From: Streptomyces sp. R302
Lineage (GTDB): Bacteria > Actinomycetota > Actinomycetes > Streptomycetales > Streptomycetaceae
Assembly (NCBI RefSeq): GCF_012927245.1
Contig: NZ_JABBGE010000001.1
Location: forward strand, 248,001 to 312,000
Direction: 5' to 3'
DNA: 64,000 bases
Of this stretch, positions 8,536 to 17,985 are shown piece after piece (the first letter of the stretch is position 1; every line of letters begins with the position of its first letter). A program made the translations under genes and the position numbers. The notes beneath the pieces are model-generated. The model saw only the letters and a list, made by a program, of their open reading frames with translations, did no database searches and was not told where the DNA came from.

Positions 8536-9615
8536 GTGGACATCCACATCCTGGGGGGACTGTCGGTCCGCGAGGGCGGGGTACCGATCACTCCGACAGC
8601 GGCCGCTCCACGCCAGATCCTCGCCCTGCTCACCGCCTTCGCCGGCCAGGTCGTGCCCGTCACCGTCCTCACCGAGGAGCTGTGGCCGTCCGGCGCCCCG
8701 CGCGGCGCCCGCACCGAGATCGCCACCCACATCGCGGAGCTCCGCGCGCTCATCGCCCGCGCCCTCCACGAGTCCGCGGAGGACACCGGCGCGGCCGGCT
8801 GGACCGAGCGGCGCACCGCCGACGCCGTCCTCGTCTCGCTCCCCGGCGGCTACCGCCTCGACACCGGCGTCGGCGTCCACGACATCGGCCAGTTCGAGCG
8901 CGCGGCCGGCGCCGGCTACCGCGCCATGGACGCCGGCGACCTGGCCCGCGCCTCGCTGCGGCTCGGCGAGGCCCTCGCCCTCTGGCACGGCGAGCCCTAC
9001 GCGGGCGTGGCCGCGGGCCCCTGCCTCCGCCGCGAGATAGAGCGCCTGGAGTCCGCCCGCCTCAGCGTCCTCGACCAGTGGGTGGAGGCCCAGCTCGGCC
9101 TCGGCCGGCACGAGGCGATCCTCTCCGAACTCCCCGGTCTCGCCGCCCGCTACGCCACCAACGAACCGCTCCACGCCCACCTCATGGTCGCCCTGCTCCG
9201 CTGCGGCCGCCACGAGGAGGCCCTCGCCGTCTACGAGCGGCTGCGCACGGTCCTCCACCGGGAGACCGGCATGGAGCCCTCCGCCCGCCTCCGCCGGCTG
9301 CAGCACTCCGCCCTCGCCGTCCGCCACACGCGCGCGCCCGCCGCGACCGGCACCCGCACCGCGCTCAACGGCACCTCCGAGGGGCTCTTCGGGTACGCCG
9401 TCGTGCCCGCGCCCGCGCGTACCGCCGCCACTGCCGCCGCCACGTCCTCCGCCGCCACGTCCTCCGCCGTCACGTCCTCCGCCGTCACGTCCTCCGCCGC
9501 CGCCGAGGAGACGCCCGCCGTCACCTGGTACGGCCCCGCCGTGCCGCGCGTCCCCGGCCAGCCCAAGCCCGTCCGCGCCGGCACCGTCACCACGGGCGTC
9601 GCCATGGCTGTCTGA
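8536..9615 (+). CDS. SARP-family transcriptional regulator (BTAD domain)
   Basis: The 359-aa product has an N-terminal OmpR-like winged helix (IHILGGLSVREGG to VLVSLPGGYRL, about residues 1-115) and a bacterial transcriptional activation domain (about 115-265, containing LALWHGEPYAG and LHRETGMEPS). SARPs activate antibiotic clusters by binding direct repeats near promoters. GTG 8536 is chosen because GAGGGGG lies 4 bases upstream; an in-frame TTG at 8512 is the alternative. The C-terminal tail carries a 15-bp repeat encoding Ala/Thr/Ser units. No obvious biosynthetic target is adjacent. Confidence 0.9.
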   Translation: MDIHILGGLSVREGGVPITPTAAAPRQILALLTAFAGQVVPVTVLTEELWPSGAPRGARTEIATHIAELRALIARALHESAEDTGAAGWTERRTADAVLVSLPGGYRLDTGVGVHDIGQFERAAGAGYRAMDAGDLARASLRLGEALALWHGEPYAGVAAGPCLRREIERLESARLSVLDQWVEAQLGLGRHEAILSELPGLAARYATNEPLHAHLMVALLRCGRHEEALAVYERLRTVLHRETGMEPSARLRRLQHSALAVRHTRAPAATGTRTALNGTSEGLFGYAVVPAPARTAATAAATSSAATSSAVTSSAVTSSAAAEETPAVTWYGPAVPRVPGQPKPVRAGTVTTGVAMAV

Positions 9616-9681
9616 CGCGCCGTCGGTTCCGCCTCCGGAGGGGACGGCGGAGCCCCGGGAATGAAGTGCCGCACGTCACCG

Positions 9682-9710
9682 TTGACCCGCTTCCGGGACC
9701 GAATTAGTTT
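9682..9710 (+). promoter_or_regulatory. Promoter of the PucR-type regulator
   Basis: TTGACC (9682-9687) and TAGTTT (9705-9710) are separated by 17 bp, upstream of the regulator starting at 9774. Confidence 0.5.
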
Positions 9711-9773
9711 CGGCCGCGAGGACGGGTTTTCTCCGAGGTGCCCGATTTAGGTTCGACGACGGGGGTGGGGGAG

Positions 9774-11816
9774 ATGGACAAGCGGGGCGCGGACCAGAGC
9801 GCGGGCGCCGACGCGCTGCTCGCCGTCCTGGAACTGCTCGCCGGACAGGGCGCGCCCGACCGGTTCGAGGCCCTCGTCGACGAGGCCCGCCTCGCCGGAC
9901 TCGACGGCGCCGGACTCGGCCGCCTGGAGCGGGCCGTCGCCCTCGCCCGCTCCCTCCACGACGAACGCGCCACCGACCGGGCCCGCGCCGCCCGCAGCGG
10001 CGCCTCCCTCGCCGTCCTCACCGACACCGCCCGCGATCTGACACTCAGCTACGACCTGGACGGCCTGCTCCGCATCGTCACCCGCCGCGCCCGCCGGCTC
10101 CTCGGCCTCGACATGGCGTACGTGACCCTCCGCGGCCCCCAGGGCGCCTGCTACATCCGCGTCACCGAAGGCTCCCGCACCGGCGGGGACACCGGCGAGA
10201 CCACCGGACCCGGCCTCAGCGTCGGCCTGCGCATCGGCGCGGGGAACTGCCTCGGCGGCGTCGTCCAGCGCACCGGCGAACCCATCTGGACCCCCGACTA
10301 CCCCGCCGACGAGCGGTTCACCAGCGGCGAGGCCCCCGACCCGGCCGCCGCCCTCGACGACGCCGAGGTCGTCGACCCCGGCGACGAGGCCGTCCGCGCC
10401 GAAGGCCTCCGCGCCATCCTCGCCGTGCCGCTGCGCAGCGGGGACTCCGTCATCGGCGCCCTCTTCGGCGCCGACCGCCGCGTCCGCGAGCACACCCCGC
10501 AGGAGATCGCCCTCCTCGGCGCCCTCGCCGCCCTCGCCGTCGAGAAGGCCGGACTCCTCGACCGCACCCGCGCCGAACTCCTCGAACTGGAACGGGACAG
10601 CGCGCGCGTGCGCACCAGCCTCGCCCGGATGCGGCACGTCTCCGAGGCCCACGGCCGGATCATGAACCTGGTCCTCGCCGGCGGCGACCTCCCGCACGTC
10701 GCCAAGGCAGCGGGCGACGCCCTCGACGCCACCGTGATGGTCCGCGACCCCGGCGGCCGGCGCCTCGCCGCCTGCGGCGACTTCCCCGGACTCGACGAGG
10801 AGGCCGTCGCCAAGGCCTCCCTCGACGCCCACGCGCTGCGCCGTCCCGTCCTCGCCGCCGACTCCGTCTGGGTCGCCCCCGTCATCGCCGGCTCCGAGGA
10901 CCTCGGCGGCCTGGTCGTCCGCGTCGAGGGCGGCCTCACCGACGAGGACGAACGACTCCTCGAACTCGTCGCCCAGTCCGTCGCCCTGCTCCTCCTGATG
11001 CAGCGCTCCACCGCCGTCGCCGAGGGCCCCGTCCGCGACGAACTCCTCGACGACCTCATCGCCGACCCGCCGCACGCCCCGCAGCAGAGCGCCAGGCGCG
11101 CCCGGCGACTCGGCGTGGACCTGCGCAAACCTCACGTCCTCGTGGTCGCCCGCCCCGAGGGCGGCGAGCAGGGCCGGGCCGTGGTCTGGGCGTCCTCGTA
11201 CGCGTACCGGCTCTCCGGGCTCAAGACCGTGCAGGGCGGCTGTGTCGTCCTGCTGCTCCCCGGAGTGGACGCCTCCGCCGCCGCCTCCGCCGTCTCCGAG
11301 GAGCTCACCCCGCTCCTCGGCCACCCCGTCTCCGTCGCCGCCGCCGGACCCGGCGGCAGCCCCGACGCGGTCGGCCCGCTGTACGCGGAGGCGCTGCGCT
11401 GCCTGGACGCGATGAGCGCCCTCGGCGGTACGGGCTCCGCCGCGGCCGTCTCCGACCTCGGCTTCCTCGGGATGCTGCTCTCCGACGACCACGACGTCGA
11501 CGGCTTCGTGGAGAACGCGATCGGGCCCGTCCTCGACTACGACGCCGAGCGGCTCACCGACCTCACCCGCACCCTGGAGGCGTACTTCGCCTCCGGCGGC
11601 AGTCCCACCAACGCGGCCGAGGCCCTGCACGTCCACCCCAACACCGTCTCCCGGCGTCTGGAGCGCATCGGCGAACTCCTCGGCCCCGCCTGGCAGAAGC
11701 CCGGCCAGGTCCTGGAGGTCCAGCTCGCCCTGCGCCTGCAGCGCACCCGCGAGGTGCTGGGCCGCCGCAGAGCCGCCACGTCCCCGGCACGCCTCCCGGC
11801 GGGCCCGCTCGACTGA
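9774..11816 (+). CDS. GAF-domain PucR/CdaR-family transcriptional regulator
   Basis: This 680-aa protein has a GAF sensor domain (about residues 85-260, including GLDMAYVTLRGPQGACY and CLGGVVQRTGEPIW), a central linker and second sensor-like region, and a C-terminal HTH_30 domain in which AAEALHVHPNTVSRRLERIG is the recognition part. PucR-type regulators often control purine or aromatic catabolism. The urate oxidase gene lies 3 kb away but is not adjacent, so a link is only possible. ATG 9774 follows a G-rich SD-like run (GGGGGAG); GTG 9738 in frame is less likely. Confidence 0.88.
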   Translation: MDKRGADQSAGADALLAVLELLAGQGAPDRFEALVDEARLAGLDGAGLGRLERAVALARSLHDERATDRARAARSGASLAVLTDTARDLTLSYDLDGLLRIVTRRARRLLGLDMAYVTLRGPQGACYIRVTEGSRTGGDTGETTGPGLSVGLRIGAGNCLGGVVQRTGEPIWTPDYPADERFTSGEAPDPAAALDDAEVVDPGDEAVRAEGLRAILAVPLRSGDSVIGALFGADRRVREHTPQEIALLGALAALAVEKAGLLDRTRAELLELERDSARVRTSLARMRHVSEAHGRIMNLVLAGGDLPHVAKAAGDALDATVMVRDPGGRRLAACGDFPGLDEEAVAKASLDAHALRRPVLAADSVWVAPVIAGSEDLGGLVVRVEGGLTDEDERLLELVAQSVALLLLMQRSTAVAEGPVRDELLDDLIADPPHAPQQSARRARRLGVDLRKPHVLVVARPEGGEQGRAVVWASSYAYRLSGLKTVQGGCVVLLLPGVDASAAASAVSEELTPLLGHPVSVAAAGPGGSPDAVGPLYAEALRCLDAMSALGGTGSAAAVSDLGFLGMLLSDDHDVDGFVENAIGPVLDYDAERLTDLTRTLEAYFASGGSPTNAAEALHVHPNTVSRRLERIGELLGPAWQKPGQVLEVQLALRLQRTREVLGRRRAATSPARLPAGPLD

Positions 11817-11967
11817 CCGCGTCCCGACCGACCGCGTCCCGACCGGCCACGGCTCCACCGACCACGGACCCCGCACCGCACCCGCCACGCGCGCGTGGGC
11901 GCCCGCCCGCGCCGTGCGGACGGGCACCCTTCGGCCCCGGTGGCCCGTTGGGGCGGGCTCGGGCGGA

Positions 11968-11991
11968 CGGCCGGACGGGACCGTCCGGCCG
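11968..11991. terminator. Hairpin between regulator and IS701-like gene
   Basis: An 11-bp perfect inverted repeat lies 20 bases beyond the stop of the minus-strand transposase-like gene and 150 bases after the convergent regulator gene. It probably ends at least the minus-strand transcript. Confidence 0.6.
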
Positions 11992-12010
11992 CAAGAGGTC
12001 CCGGAGCGGG

Positions 12011-13267
12011 TCAGCCGGCGCGGCGCGGGGCGTCGCACGCCGTGTCCCACGTCGAGCCGAGCACCGTCGCCGTGTGCGCGGCCGAGGCCAGCGTGATGTG
12101 CCGGTGCCAGCCGCGGTACGAACGGCCCACGAAGTCCCGCAGCCCCGCCGCCTCGCCGACCGCGGCGAAGTCCCGCTCCACCCGGTGCGCCAGCTTCGTC
12201 AGCCGCAGCAGCGAACCGACCGTCGCCTGCGTCAGGTCGCTGATCCACACCCGGGCCGGGCCCCGGCGCGGGTCGTCCCACTCGCCGAGCAGCATCAGCG
12301 GCCGCATCCGCTCCCCGCCGGGGGAGGGCAGCGCGACCCGGACGGCCGTCGCGAGGGAGGTCCGCGAGGTCCGCGCGCCGCCCACCGTGTCCACCCAGCT
12401 CACCGGTCGCCGCAGTCCCTTCAGGGACTCCAGTATCTGCGCCGCCGGCAGCGGGCCCGCGCCGAAGCCCGGCAGCGAGCGGTCCGCGATCGCGAGCCGC
12501 GAACCGGCCCCGATCCGCGCCACCACCGGCACCCCGGCCGCGGCGAGCCGCGTCAGCGCCGCCCGCCCCGCGCCGCCCCGGATGTCGAGGAGCACCGGCT
12601 TGCGGGTGATGTCGGTCCAGTGCGCCGTCTCCAGGGCGGCGGAGACCGCGCACTCCTCAAGCGTCTCCTCGCCGGCCTCCTCGGGGACCTCCGCGCGGTC
12701 GCGCCGCGTCCGGTCCTTCACCCACGGATCCGGCAGGAACAGCCGCCAGTTGACCGGAGCGCTCAGCTCCTCCCCGGCGAACCACACGCCGAAGGCCTGC
12801 TGGCCCTGGAAGACCTGCCCGCGCTCCGGGTCGAACCGCCGGTCCACGCCCACCGAGTGCTCGCCGGCCTTCGGGATCGGCATCGGCCGCACCACCCACG
12901 CCTGCGGATGCCCGCCGCGCTCCAGGAACCGCCCGAGCGAGGCGCGCATCGGCTGCCAGTCCCAGGTGGAGCTGGAGATGAAGTGGTGCAGGCTCTGCTC
13001 GGCGGCGGGGCCGCCGATCTGCGCGGCGATGTTCCGGATCGACTTGCGGCCCTGCGCGGTGAGCAGTCCGTGCAGGTACTGCTCGGCCTTCAGCCGCTGG
13101 TCGCGGCGGGCGAAGCCGGAGAAGAGCGCGGTGGTCAGCTCGGTGTAGACGTCCGAGCCGGGACGCGGCGCGGCGGCCCGGGGAACGGCGCGGACCCGGG
13201 GACGCGGAACGGTCGACGGGACGGCCACGGCGGCCGTCCCGCGCTTGATTGCGACGGATGTACTCAC
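12011..13267 (-). CDS. IS701-family transposase-like protein
   Basis: The 418-aa product resembles the IS701-type DDE transposases of streptomycetes: the N-terminal region has FARRDQRLKAEQYLHGLL and GRKSIRNIAAQIGG, followed by a long RNase H-like part. GTG 13267 is preceded by AGGAG with 4-base spacing; the upstream extension to 13525 is low-complexity. I see no clear terminal inverted repeats or target duplication right at the gene ends, and its length and composition match its neighbours. It may therefore be a resident or domesticated copy rather than a recent insertion. Confidence 0.75.
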   Translation of the reverse strand: MSTSVAIKRGTAAVAVPSTVPRPRVRAVPRAAAPRPGSDVYTELTTALFSGFARRDQRLKAEQYLHGLLTAQGRKSIRNIAAQIGGPAAEQSLHHFISSSTWDWQPMRASLGRFLERGGHPQAWVVRPMPIPKAGEHSVGVDRRFDPERGQVFQGQQAFGVWFAGEELSAPVNWRLFLPDPWVKDRTRRDRAEVPEEAGEETLEECAVSAALETAHWTDITRKPVLLDIRGGAGRAALTRLAAAGVPVVARIGAGSRLAIADRSLPGFGAGPLPAAQILESLKGLRRPVSWVDTVGGARTSRTSLATAVRVALPSPGGERMRPLMLLGEWDDPRRGPARVWISDLTQATVGSLLRLTKLAHRVERDFAAVGEAAGLRDFVGRSYRGWHRHITLASAAHTATVLGSTWDTACDAPRRAG

Positions 13268-13383
13268 GACACTCCTGCCCGTCCTGCCCGAGGGTTGCGC
13301 AGCTGCCTCCCGCTGCCCCTTCACGGTCTCGCCTCCACCCCCGTCCCGACGAGGTGGACCCGGCACCCGAATCGGCCTCTTGA

Positions 13384-13525
13384 TGGTGGCCGGACCACCG
13401 CCCCACCCCTGACCTGCGCTTCGACCGCTTCCGCGGGGGCCTCGAACCACCCTCGAACCGAGCCCGGAACGCGCTCCGAGGGCCCCCGCACCCACCTCGG
13501 GCACCGGGGGTGGTGGCCGGACCAC
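13384..13525. repeat. 15-bp direct repeat pair upstream of the IS701-like gene
   Basis: The same 15-mer (TGGTGGCCGGACCAC) occurs at 13384-13398 and 13511-13525. Both copies lie in the 463-bp gene-free gap between the transposase-like gene and fluC. They could be binding sites or remnants of an element end. Nothing else recognisable fills this gap. Confidence 0.6.
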
Positions 13526-13730
13526 ACCCCCCGGCGCGGGGCCGCGCCCGCCCCGCCGTCACCGGTCCGCGGGCCCTCCCCGAGGAGCTGACAGACTCGC
13601 CGGACCCGCTTTGACCCGTCGCGCTCCGTCGCCGGACCATCGCAGAGCGAGGCGGCACGGGCAGGACCCGGTTAATGCCCCAGGCCGGTACCGCGGCCCG
13701 TGCGCCTCGCACCACCCTTAACCTGGGGGT

Positions 13731-14144
13731 ATGGGTATCCGGGAGCAGGCGCCGGTCGTCGCGGTGGTCGCCGCCGGCGGTGTGCTCGGCGCGTCCGCCC
13801 GTTATGCCGCGACGCTCGCCTGGCCGACCGCGCCCGGCACGTTCCCCTGGACGATCTTCCTGGTCAACGCGCTCGGCTGCGCCGTGATCGGCCTCCTGAT
13901 GGTCTTCGCCACCGAGGCCCCGTCGGCGCCGCACCCGCTCCTGAGGCCCTTCCTCGGCACCGGGTTCTGCGGCGGCTTCACCACCTTCTCGACGTACGCG
14001 CTCGACACCCGGGGCCTGTTCGCCGCGGGCGGCCCCGCCGAGGGTGTCCTCTATCTGGGCGGGACGCTGGTCACCGCGCTCGCCGCCGTCGTCGCCGGCG
14101 TCGCCGCGGGCCGGGCCCTGTGGGTGCGGAGGGAGCCGGCATGA
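13731..14144 (+). CDS. fluC: Fluoride exporter CrcB/FluC, subunit 1
   Basis: The 137-aa, four-helix membrane protein has the Fluc family signatures [24 protein letters not shown] and [15 protein letters not shown]. Fluc channels export F- as antiparallel dimers; Gram-positive bacteria often use two different subunits, and a second homologue follows at 14524. The stop overlaps the next gene (ATGA). I looked for a fluoride riboswitch in the leader and did not see one. Confidence 0.95.
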   Translation: MGIREQAPVVAVVAAGGVLGASARYAATLAWPTAPGTFPWTIFLVNALGCAVIGLLMVFATEAPSAPHPLLRPFLGTGFCGGFTTFSTYALDTRGLFAAGGPAEGVLYLGGTLVTALAAVVAGVAAGRALWVRREPA

Positions 14145-14527
14145 CACCGCCCGGGACGACACCGCACGGAACGAGGCCGGCGCTGCGGCTGACGGTCGTC
14201 GTCGGCGAGAACGACACCTGGCACCACCGTCCGCTCTCCAGCGAGATCGTGCACCGCGCCCACGCCGCCGGACTGGCCGGCGCCTCCGTCTTCCGGGGCG
14301 TCGAGGGCTTCGGCGGCGCCGGCCGCGTCCACACCGCCCGCATCCTCTCGCTCAGCGAGGACCTGCCGGTGGCGGTGGTGATCGTGGACGAGGAGGAGCG
14401 GATCCGCGCCTTCCTGCCGCAGCTCGACGAGCTGGTGACGGGCGGCGGTCTGGTGGTCCTCGACGCCTGCGAGACGGTGCGCCGGACGGACCCCGCCGAC
14501 GGCCCGGAAGGGACGCCGGCGGAGTGA
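14141..14527 (+). CDS. DUF190 protein associated with fluoride exporter
   Basis: This 128-aa soluble protein has the DUF190 pattern: [29 protein letters not shown] appears in pieces, followed by [18 protein letters not shown]190 proteins are commonly encoded between two crcB genes in actinobacteria and resemble PII-like proteins. Its ATG overlaps the first fluC stop and its TGA overlaps the GTG start of the second fluC. That arrangement suggests a translationally coupled three-gene operon and a role in fluoride homeostasis, possibly regulatory. Confidence 0.88.
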   Translation: MTPPGTTPHGTRPALRLTVVVGENDTWHHRPLSSEIVHRAHAAGLAGASVFRGVEGFGGAGRVHTARILSLSEDLPVAVVIVDEEERIRAFLPQLDELVTGGGLVVLDACETVRRTDPADGPEGTPAE

Positions 14528-14877
14528 ACTGGCTGCTCGTCGCCCTCGGCGCCGGCGTGGGCGCGCCGCTGCGCTACCTCACGGACCGGGCCGTGCAGGC
14601 CCGCCACGACTCGGTCTTCCCCTGGGGGACCTTCACCGTCAACGTCGTGGGCTCGTTCGTCCTCGGCCTGCTCACCGGCGTCGCCTCGGCGCAGGCGCAG
14701 CTGCTGCTCGGCACCGGCCTGTGCGGCGCCCTCACCACGTACTCGACCTTCTCGTACGAGACGCTGAAGCTGTACGAGGGCGGGGCGAAGGGGTACGCGG
14801 TCCTGAACGCGGCGGGCAGCCCGATCGCCGGGCTCGGAGCCGTATGGCTGGGAACCGGGGCGGCCGGGCTGCTCTAG
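14524..14877 (+). CDS. fluC: Fluoride exporter CrcB/FluC, subunit 2
   Basis: The 117-aa product has the Fluc signatures [27 protein letters not shown] and [18 protein letters not shown] 14524 overlaps the stop of the DUF190 gene (GTGA), which fixes the start and makes longer in-frame versions unlikely. It probably forms a heterodimeric F- channel with the product of 13731-14144. Confidence 0.93.
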   Translation: MNWLLVALGAGVGAPLRYLTDRAVQARHDSVFPWGTFTVNVVGSFVLGLLTGVASAQAQLLLGTGLCGALTTYSTFSYETLKLYEGGAKGYAVLNAAGSPIAGLGAVWLGTGAAGLL

Positions 14878-14887
14878 CGGCTGCCGG

Positions 14888-15808
14888 TCAGGCGGTGATC
14901 CAGTCGGAGGTGGCGATCACCGGCTGCACGCCGTCGCGGTGGACGGTGCCCTCGATGAGGCCGTACATGCGGTCCGCCGCGAAGTACACCTCGTTGTCGT
15001 TCTTCAGGCCGAAGGGCTCCAGGTCCACCAGGAAGTGGTGCTTGTTCGGCAGGTTCAGCCGCACCTCGTTGACGGTGGGCACGTGGTCCAGGACCCGGCA
15101 GGCCATCGCGTGCAGGGTCTGCTGGAGCGAGTGGCTGTACGTCTCCGCGAACGCCTCCAGCATGTGCCGGCGGGCCTTGGCGTACGAGCGGTCCCAGTCG
15201 TGCTCCGGGTCCGCCGCGGCTGTGGCCGAGTTCGCCCAGCGGGCGGTGACCTTGGTGGCCAGGATCCGGTCGTACGCCTCCTGGAGCGTCGTGTACTCGT
15301 CCTTGATGAAGCCGTGGAACTCCGAGTTGGTCGAGTTCATCACGGTCAGGTCCTTCAGACCGGACAGCACCTGGAGGCCGGTGGCCTCGCTGTACGTGAC
15401 CTGCGCGGTGCGCACCTCCTGGCCCTTGCGGACGAAGGAGTGCTGCTCCTTGCGGGTGGGGACCGGGATCCGCTCCCAGGCGTACTCCTCGACGCGGATC
15501 TGCGCCTCGCGGATCACCTCCTGGGAGGTCACGAAGTGCTTGGCGAGGAGGATCGCGAACGCCTCGGGGGAGGCGATGCCGTGCTCCTTGGCGAAGGCGT
15601 AGACCGTGTTCTTGGTGGTGTCGGTCGGCAGGCAGTTGCCGTTGTCGCCGGTCAGGTGGACGTCGCGGTACTCGCCGCGCAGCGCCACCGACACGTTCAG
15701 GTCGCGGATCTCGTGCCAGGCGCCGTCCTCGCCGCCCTTGCGGGAGATGCGGACGACGCGGTTCTCGGCCTTGCCGTACTGGTTCTGGGCCAGGACGTGC
15801 TTGCTCAT
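14888..15808 (-). CDS. Urate oxidase (uricase)
   Basis: The 306-aa product matches cofactor-free uricases in length and motifs: LAQNQYGKAENRVVRI at the N-terminus, TDTTKNTVYAFAKEHG (with the catalytic Thr/Lys region), TNSEFHGFIKDEYTTL, and LPNKHHFLVDLEPFGL near the C-terminus. It oxidises urate to 5-hydroxyisourate in purine catabolism. The ATG at 15808 begins the conserved MSKHVLAQNQYGK; the upstream extension is rejected. The allantoin-pathway genes often found next to it are absent here, and the gene is convergent with fluC only 10 bases away. Confidence 0.95.
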   Translation of the reverse strand: MSKHVLAQNQYGKAENRVVRISRKGGEDGAWHEIRDLNVSVALRGEYRDVHLTGDNGNCLPTDTTKNTVYAFAKEHGIASPEAFAILLAKHFVTSQEVIREAQIRVEEYAWERIPVPTRKEQHSFVRKGQEVRTAQVTYSEATGLQVLSGLKDLTVMNSTNSEFHGFIKDEYTTLQEAYDRILATKVTARWANSATAAADPEHDWDRSYAKARRHMLEAFAETYSHSLQQTLHAMACRVLDHVPTVNEVRLNLPNKHHFLVDLEPFGLKNDNEVYFAADRMYGLIEGTVHRDGVQPVIATSDWITA

Positions 15809-16027
15809 GCGGTTCAGCTCCTGCGGGTACGCGGATACGGGTATCCCGTACGCCCGGCGTCCAGCGCGCCGCGTCCCGCGGTCGTGCGCTCCCCGCCGTC
15901 CGGCCCGTGAACGGCGGACCGCCCCGGGACTGACGAGCATCCCGGTCCGTAGGTGTGGCTCGAAGATAGGCGGCCCGAAGGTCACTGGCAATGGGGGAGC
16001 CCCGGACGGGCCGGGTCGTAGGGGAAG

Positions 16028-16066
16028 CGTCAAGACGGGCGTGCGCGGCGTCAGAGGCACGTCAAC
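16028..16066 (+). promoter_or_regulatory. Possible response-regulator box before the kdp operon
   Basis: Three CGTCA repeats begin at 16028, 16049 and 16060. The last two are 11 bp apart, the spacing typical of OmpR-family direct repeats such as KdpE sites. No kdpDE genes are in the window, so this is only a candidate. Confidence 0.3.
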
Positions 16067-16142
16067 GAAGGCGGTGGGGGCCCGGGAAGGAGGTTTTCTC
16101 GTCCTGTCCGAGAATCCCCTCTTCCTTCTCCAGGGAGTCACG

Positions 16143-16226
16143 ATGGCCGATCTGGCCTTCGTCGTCACCGCGCTCGCGGTCTTCGCGCTGGTGGCGCTCA
16201 TCGCCAAGGGGGTGGCGAAGCTGTGA
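16143..16226 (+). CDS. 27-aa membrane peptide at the head of the kdp operon
   Basis: ATG 16143 follows AGGGAG with 5-base spacing. The peptide ([20 protein letters not shown], then AKGVAKL) is a single hydrophobic helix with a short basic end. Its TGA overlaps the GTG of kdpF by four bases, the same coupling used through the rest of the operon. It resembles KdpF in size and topology but is a separate gene. It may stabilise the Kdp complex or act as a leader peptide; both are inferences. Confidence 0.75.
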   Translation: MADLAFVVTALAVFALVALIAKGVAKL

Positions 16227-16312
16227 GTGCCGAGAACGTCGTCGGTCTCCTCGTGGCCGCCGCCCTCCTGGGCTATCTCGTCCTCGCCCTCGTCAAGCCG
16301 GAGAGGTTCTGA
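16223..16312 (+). CDS. kdpF: Potassium-transporting ATPase subunit KdpF
   Basis: This 29-aa single-helix peptide ends in LALVKPERF, the hallmark of KdpF (YLxxALxxPExF). KdpF is a small stabilising subunit of the Kdp complex. The GTG start at 16223 overlaps the upstream peptide gene, and kdpA begins 8 bases after the stop. Confidence 0.92.
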   Translation: MSAENVVGLLVAAALLGYLVLALVKPERF

Positions 16313-16320
16313 GTCCCGAG

Positions 16321-17985
16321 ATGAGTCCTGTCCTCGCTGGAGTCCTCCAGCTCCTGGCGCTGGTGGCCGCCCTCGGTCTGTCGTACAGACCGCTCGGCGA
16401 CCACATGGCGCGCGTGTACTCCTCGGAGAAGCATCTGCGGTTCGAGCGGTGGGTCTACCGGGCGATCGGCGCCGACCCGTCGGTGGAGATGCGCTGGCCG
16501 GCGTATCTGCGCGGGGTCCTCGCCTTCTCCCTGGTGAGCCTGCTGTTCCTGTACGCGCTCCAGCGGGTGCAGGGCGCGCTGCCCGGCTCGCTGGGCTTCG
16601 TGTCGATCGACCCGGACCAGGCGTTCAACACGGCCGCGTCGTTCGTGGCGAACACCAACTGGCAGTCGTACTCCGGCGAGCAGGCCATGGGCCACGTCGT
16701 GCAGACCGGCGGCCTGGCGGTGCAGAACTTCGTGTCGGCGGCCGTCGGCATGGCCGTCGCGGTCGCGCTGGTGCGCGGCTTCGCCCGGTCCCGCACCGGT
16801 GAGCTGGGGAACTTCTGGGCCGACCTGGTGCGCGGTGTCGTCCGGATCCTGCTGCCGATGGCGGTCGTGGGGGCGCTGGTGCTCGTCGCGTGCGGGGTGA
16901 TCCAGAACTTCTCCGGGATCCACGAGGTCGGCCGGTTCACCGGCGGCACGCAGCAGTGGAACGGCGGCGCGGTGGCCTCGCAGGAGGTCATCAAGGAGCT
17001 GGGCACGAACGGCGGCGGCTACTTCAACGCCAACTCCTCCCACCCCTTCGAGAACCCCGACGGGCTGTCGAACCTCTTCGAGATCTACCTGATCCTCGTC
17101 ATCCCCTTCGCCCTGACCCGGACCTTCGGCCGCATGGTCGGTTCGGTGAAGCAGGGGTACGCGATCCTCGGCACGATGGCCGCGATCTGGATCGGGTTCA
17201 CGGCGCTGATGATGTGGACCGAGTTCGCGGGCCGGGGCCCGGCGTTCGAGATCGCGGGCGGGGCGATGGAGGGCAAGGAGACCCGTTTCGGGGTCGCCGG
17301 CTCCTCGCTCTTCGCGGTCGCCACGACGCTGACGTCGACGGGCGCGGTGAACTCCTTCCACTCCTCGTACACGGGCTTCGGCGGCGGCATCACCATGCTC
17401 GGCATGCAACTGGGCGAGATCGCGCCCGGCGGCGTCGGCTCCGGCCTCTACGGCATGCTGATCATGGCGGTCATCGCGGTGTTCCTCGCCGGTCTGATGG
17501 TCGGGCGGACCCCGGAGTACCTGGGCAAGAAGATCGGCACCCGCGAGATCAAGTTCGCGGCCTGCTACATCCTGGTCACCCCCGCGCTGGTCCTGTGCTT
17601 CACCGCGGCGTCGTTCGTCCTGGACACGCCGTCGCACTCGATGACGAACTCCGGCGCGCACGGCTTCTCCGAGATCCTGTACGCGTTCACCTCCGGCGCC
17701 AACAACAACGGTTCGGCGTTCGCGGGCCTGAACGCCGACACCCAGTGGTTCAACTCGACCATCGGCATCGCGATCCTGCTGGGCCGCTTCCTGCCGATGG
17801 TGTTCGTCCTCGCGCTGGCCGGCTCGCTGGCCGGGCAGCAGCCCGTACCGGAGACAGCGGGCACGCTGCGGACCGAGAAACCGCTGTTCACGGGCCTGCT
17901 GGTCGGCACGATCGCGATCATCACCGGCCTCACCTACTTCCCGGCCCTCGCCCTGGGACCGCTCGCCGAAGGACTCGCAGCATGA
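16321..17985 (+). CDS. kdpA: Potassium-transporting ATPase subunit KdpA
   Basis: The 554-aa polytopic protein is the K+-binding and translocating subunit, related to the Trk/Ktr superfamily. Selectivity-filter-type motifs are visible: [32 protein letters not shown] and [13 protein letters not shown]. Length is normal. ATG 16321 is chosen since the upstream open frame runs through kdpF. The stop overlaps the kdpB ATG (ATGA). Confidence 0.97.
   Translation: MSPVLAGVLQLLALVAALGLSYRPLGDHMARVYSSEKHLRFERWVYRAIGADPSVEMRWPAYLRGVLAFSLVSLLFLYALQRVQGALPGSLGFVSIDPDQAFNTAASFVANTNWQSYSGEQAMGHVVQTGGLAVQNFVSAAVGMAVAVALVRGFARSRTGELGNFWADLVRGVVRILLPMAVVGALVLVACGVIQNFSGIHEVGRFTGGTQQWNGGAVASQEVIKELGTNGGGYFNANSSHPFENPDGLSNLFEIYLILVIPFALTRTFGRMVGSVKQGYAILGTMAAIWIGFTALMMWTEFAGRGPAFEIAGGAMEGKETRFGVAGSSLFAVATTLTSTGAVNSFHSSYTGFGGGITMLGMQLGEIAPGGVGSGLYGMLIMAVIAVFLAGLMVGRTPEYLGKKIGTREIKFAACYILVTPALVLCFTAASFVLDTPSHSMTNSGAHGFSEILYAFTSGANNNGSAFAGLNADTQWFNSTIGIAILLGRFLPMVFVLALAGSLAGQQPVPETAGTLRTEKPLFTGLLVGTIAIITGLTYFPALALGPLAEGLAA

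Noticed and set aside
9747..12653. Long minus-strand frame opposite the PucR-type regulator
   Set aside because: Same shadow pattern; it also runs through the IS701-like gene in another frame and has no recognisable protein features.
13660..13730. Possible fluoride riboswitch before fluC
   Set aside because: The leader lacks the conserved crcB-motif elements and pseudoknot as far as I can see.
15990..16140. Possible c-di-AMP (ydaO) riboswitch before kdp
   Set aside because: The leader is short and I could not find the conserved ydaO core; only CGTCA repeats were notable.
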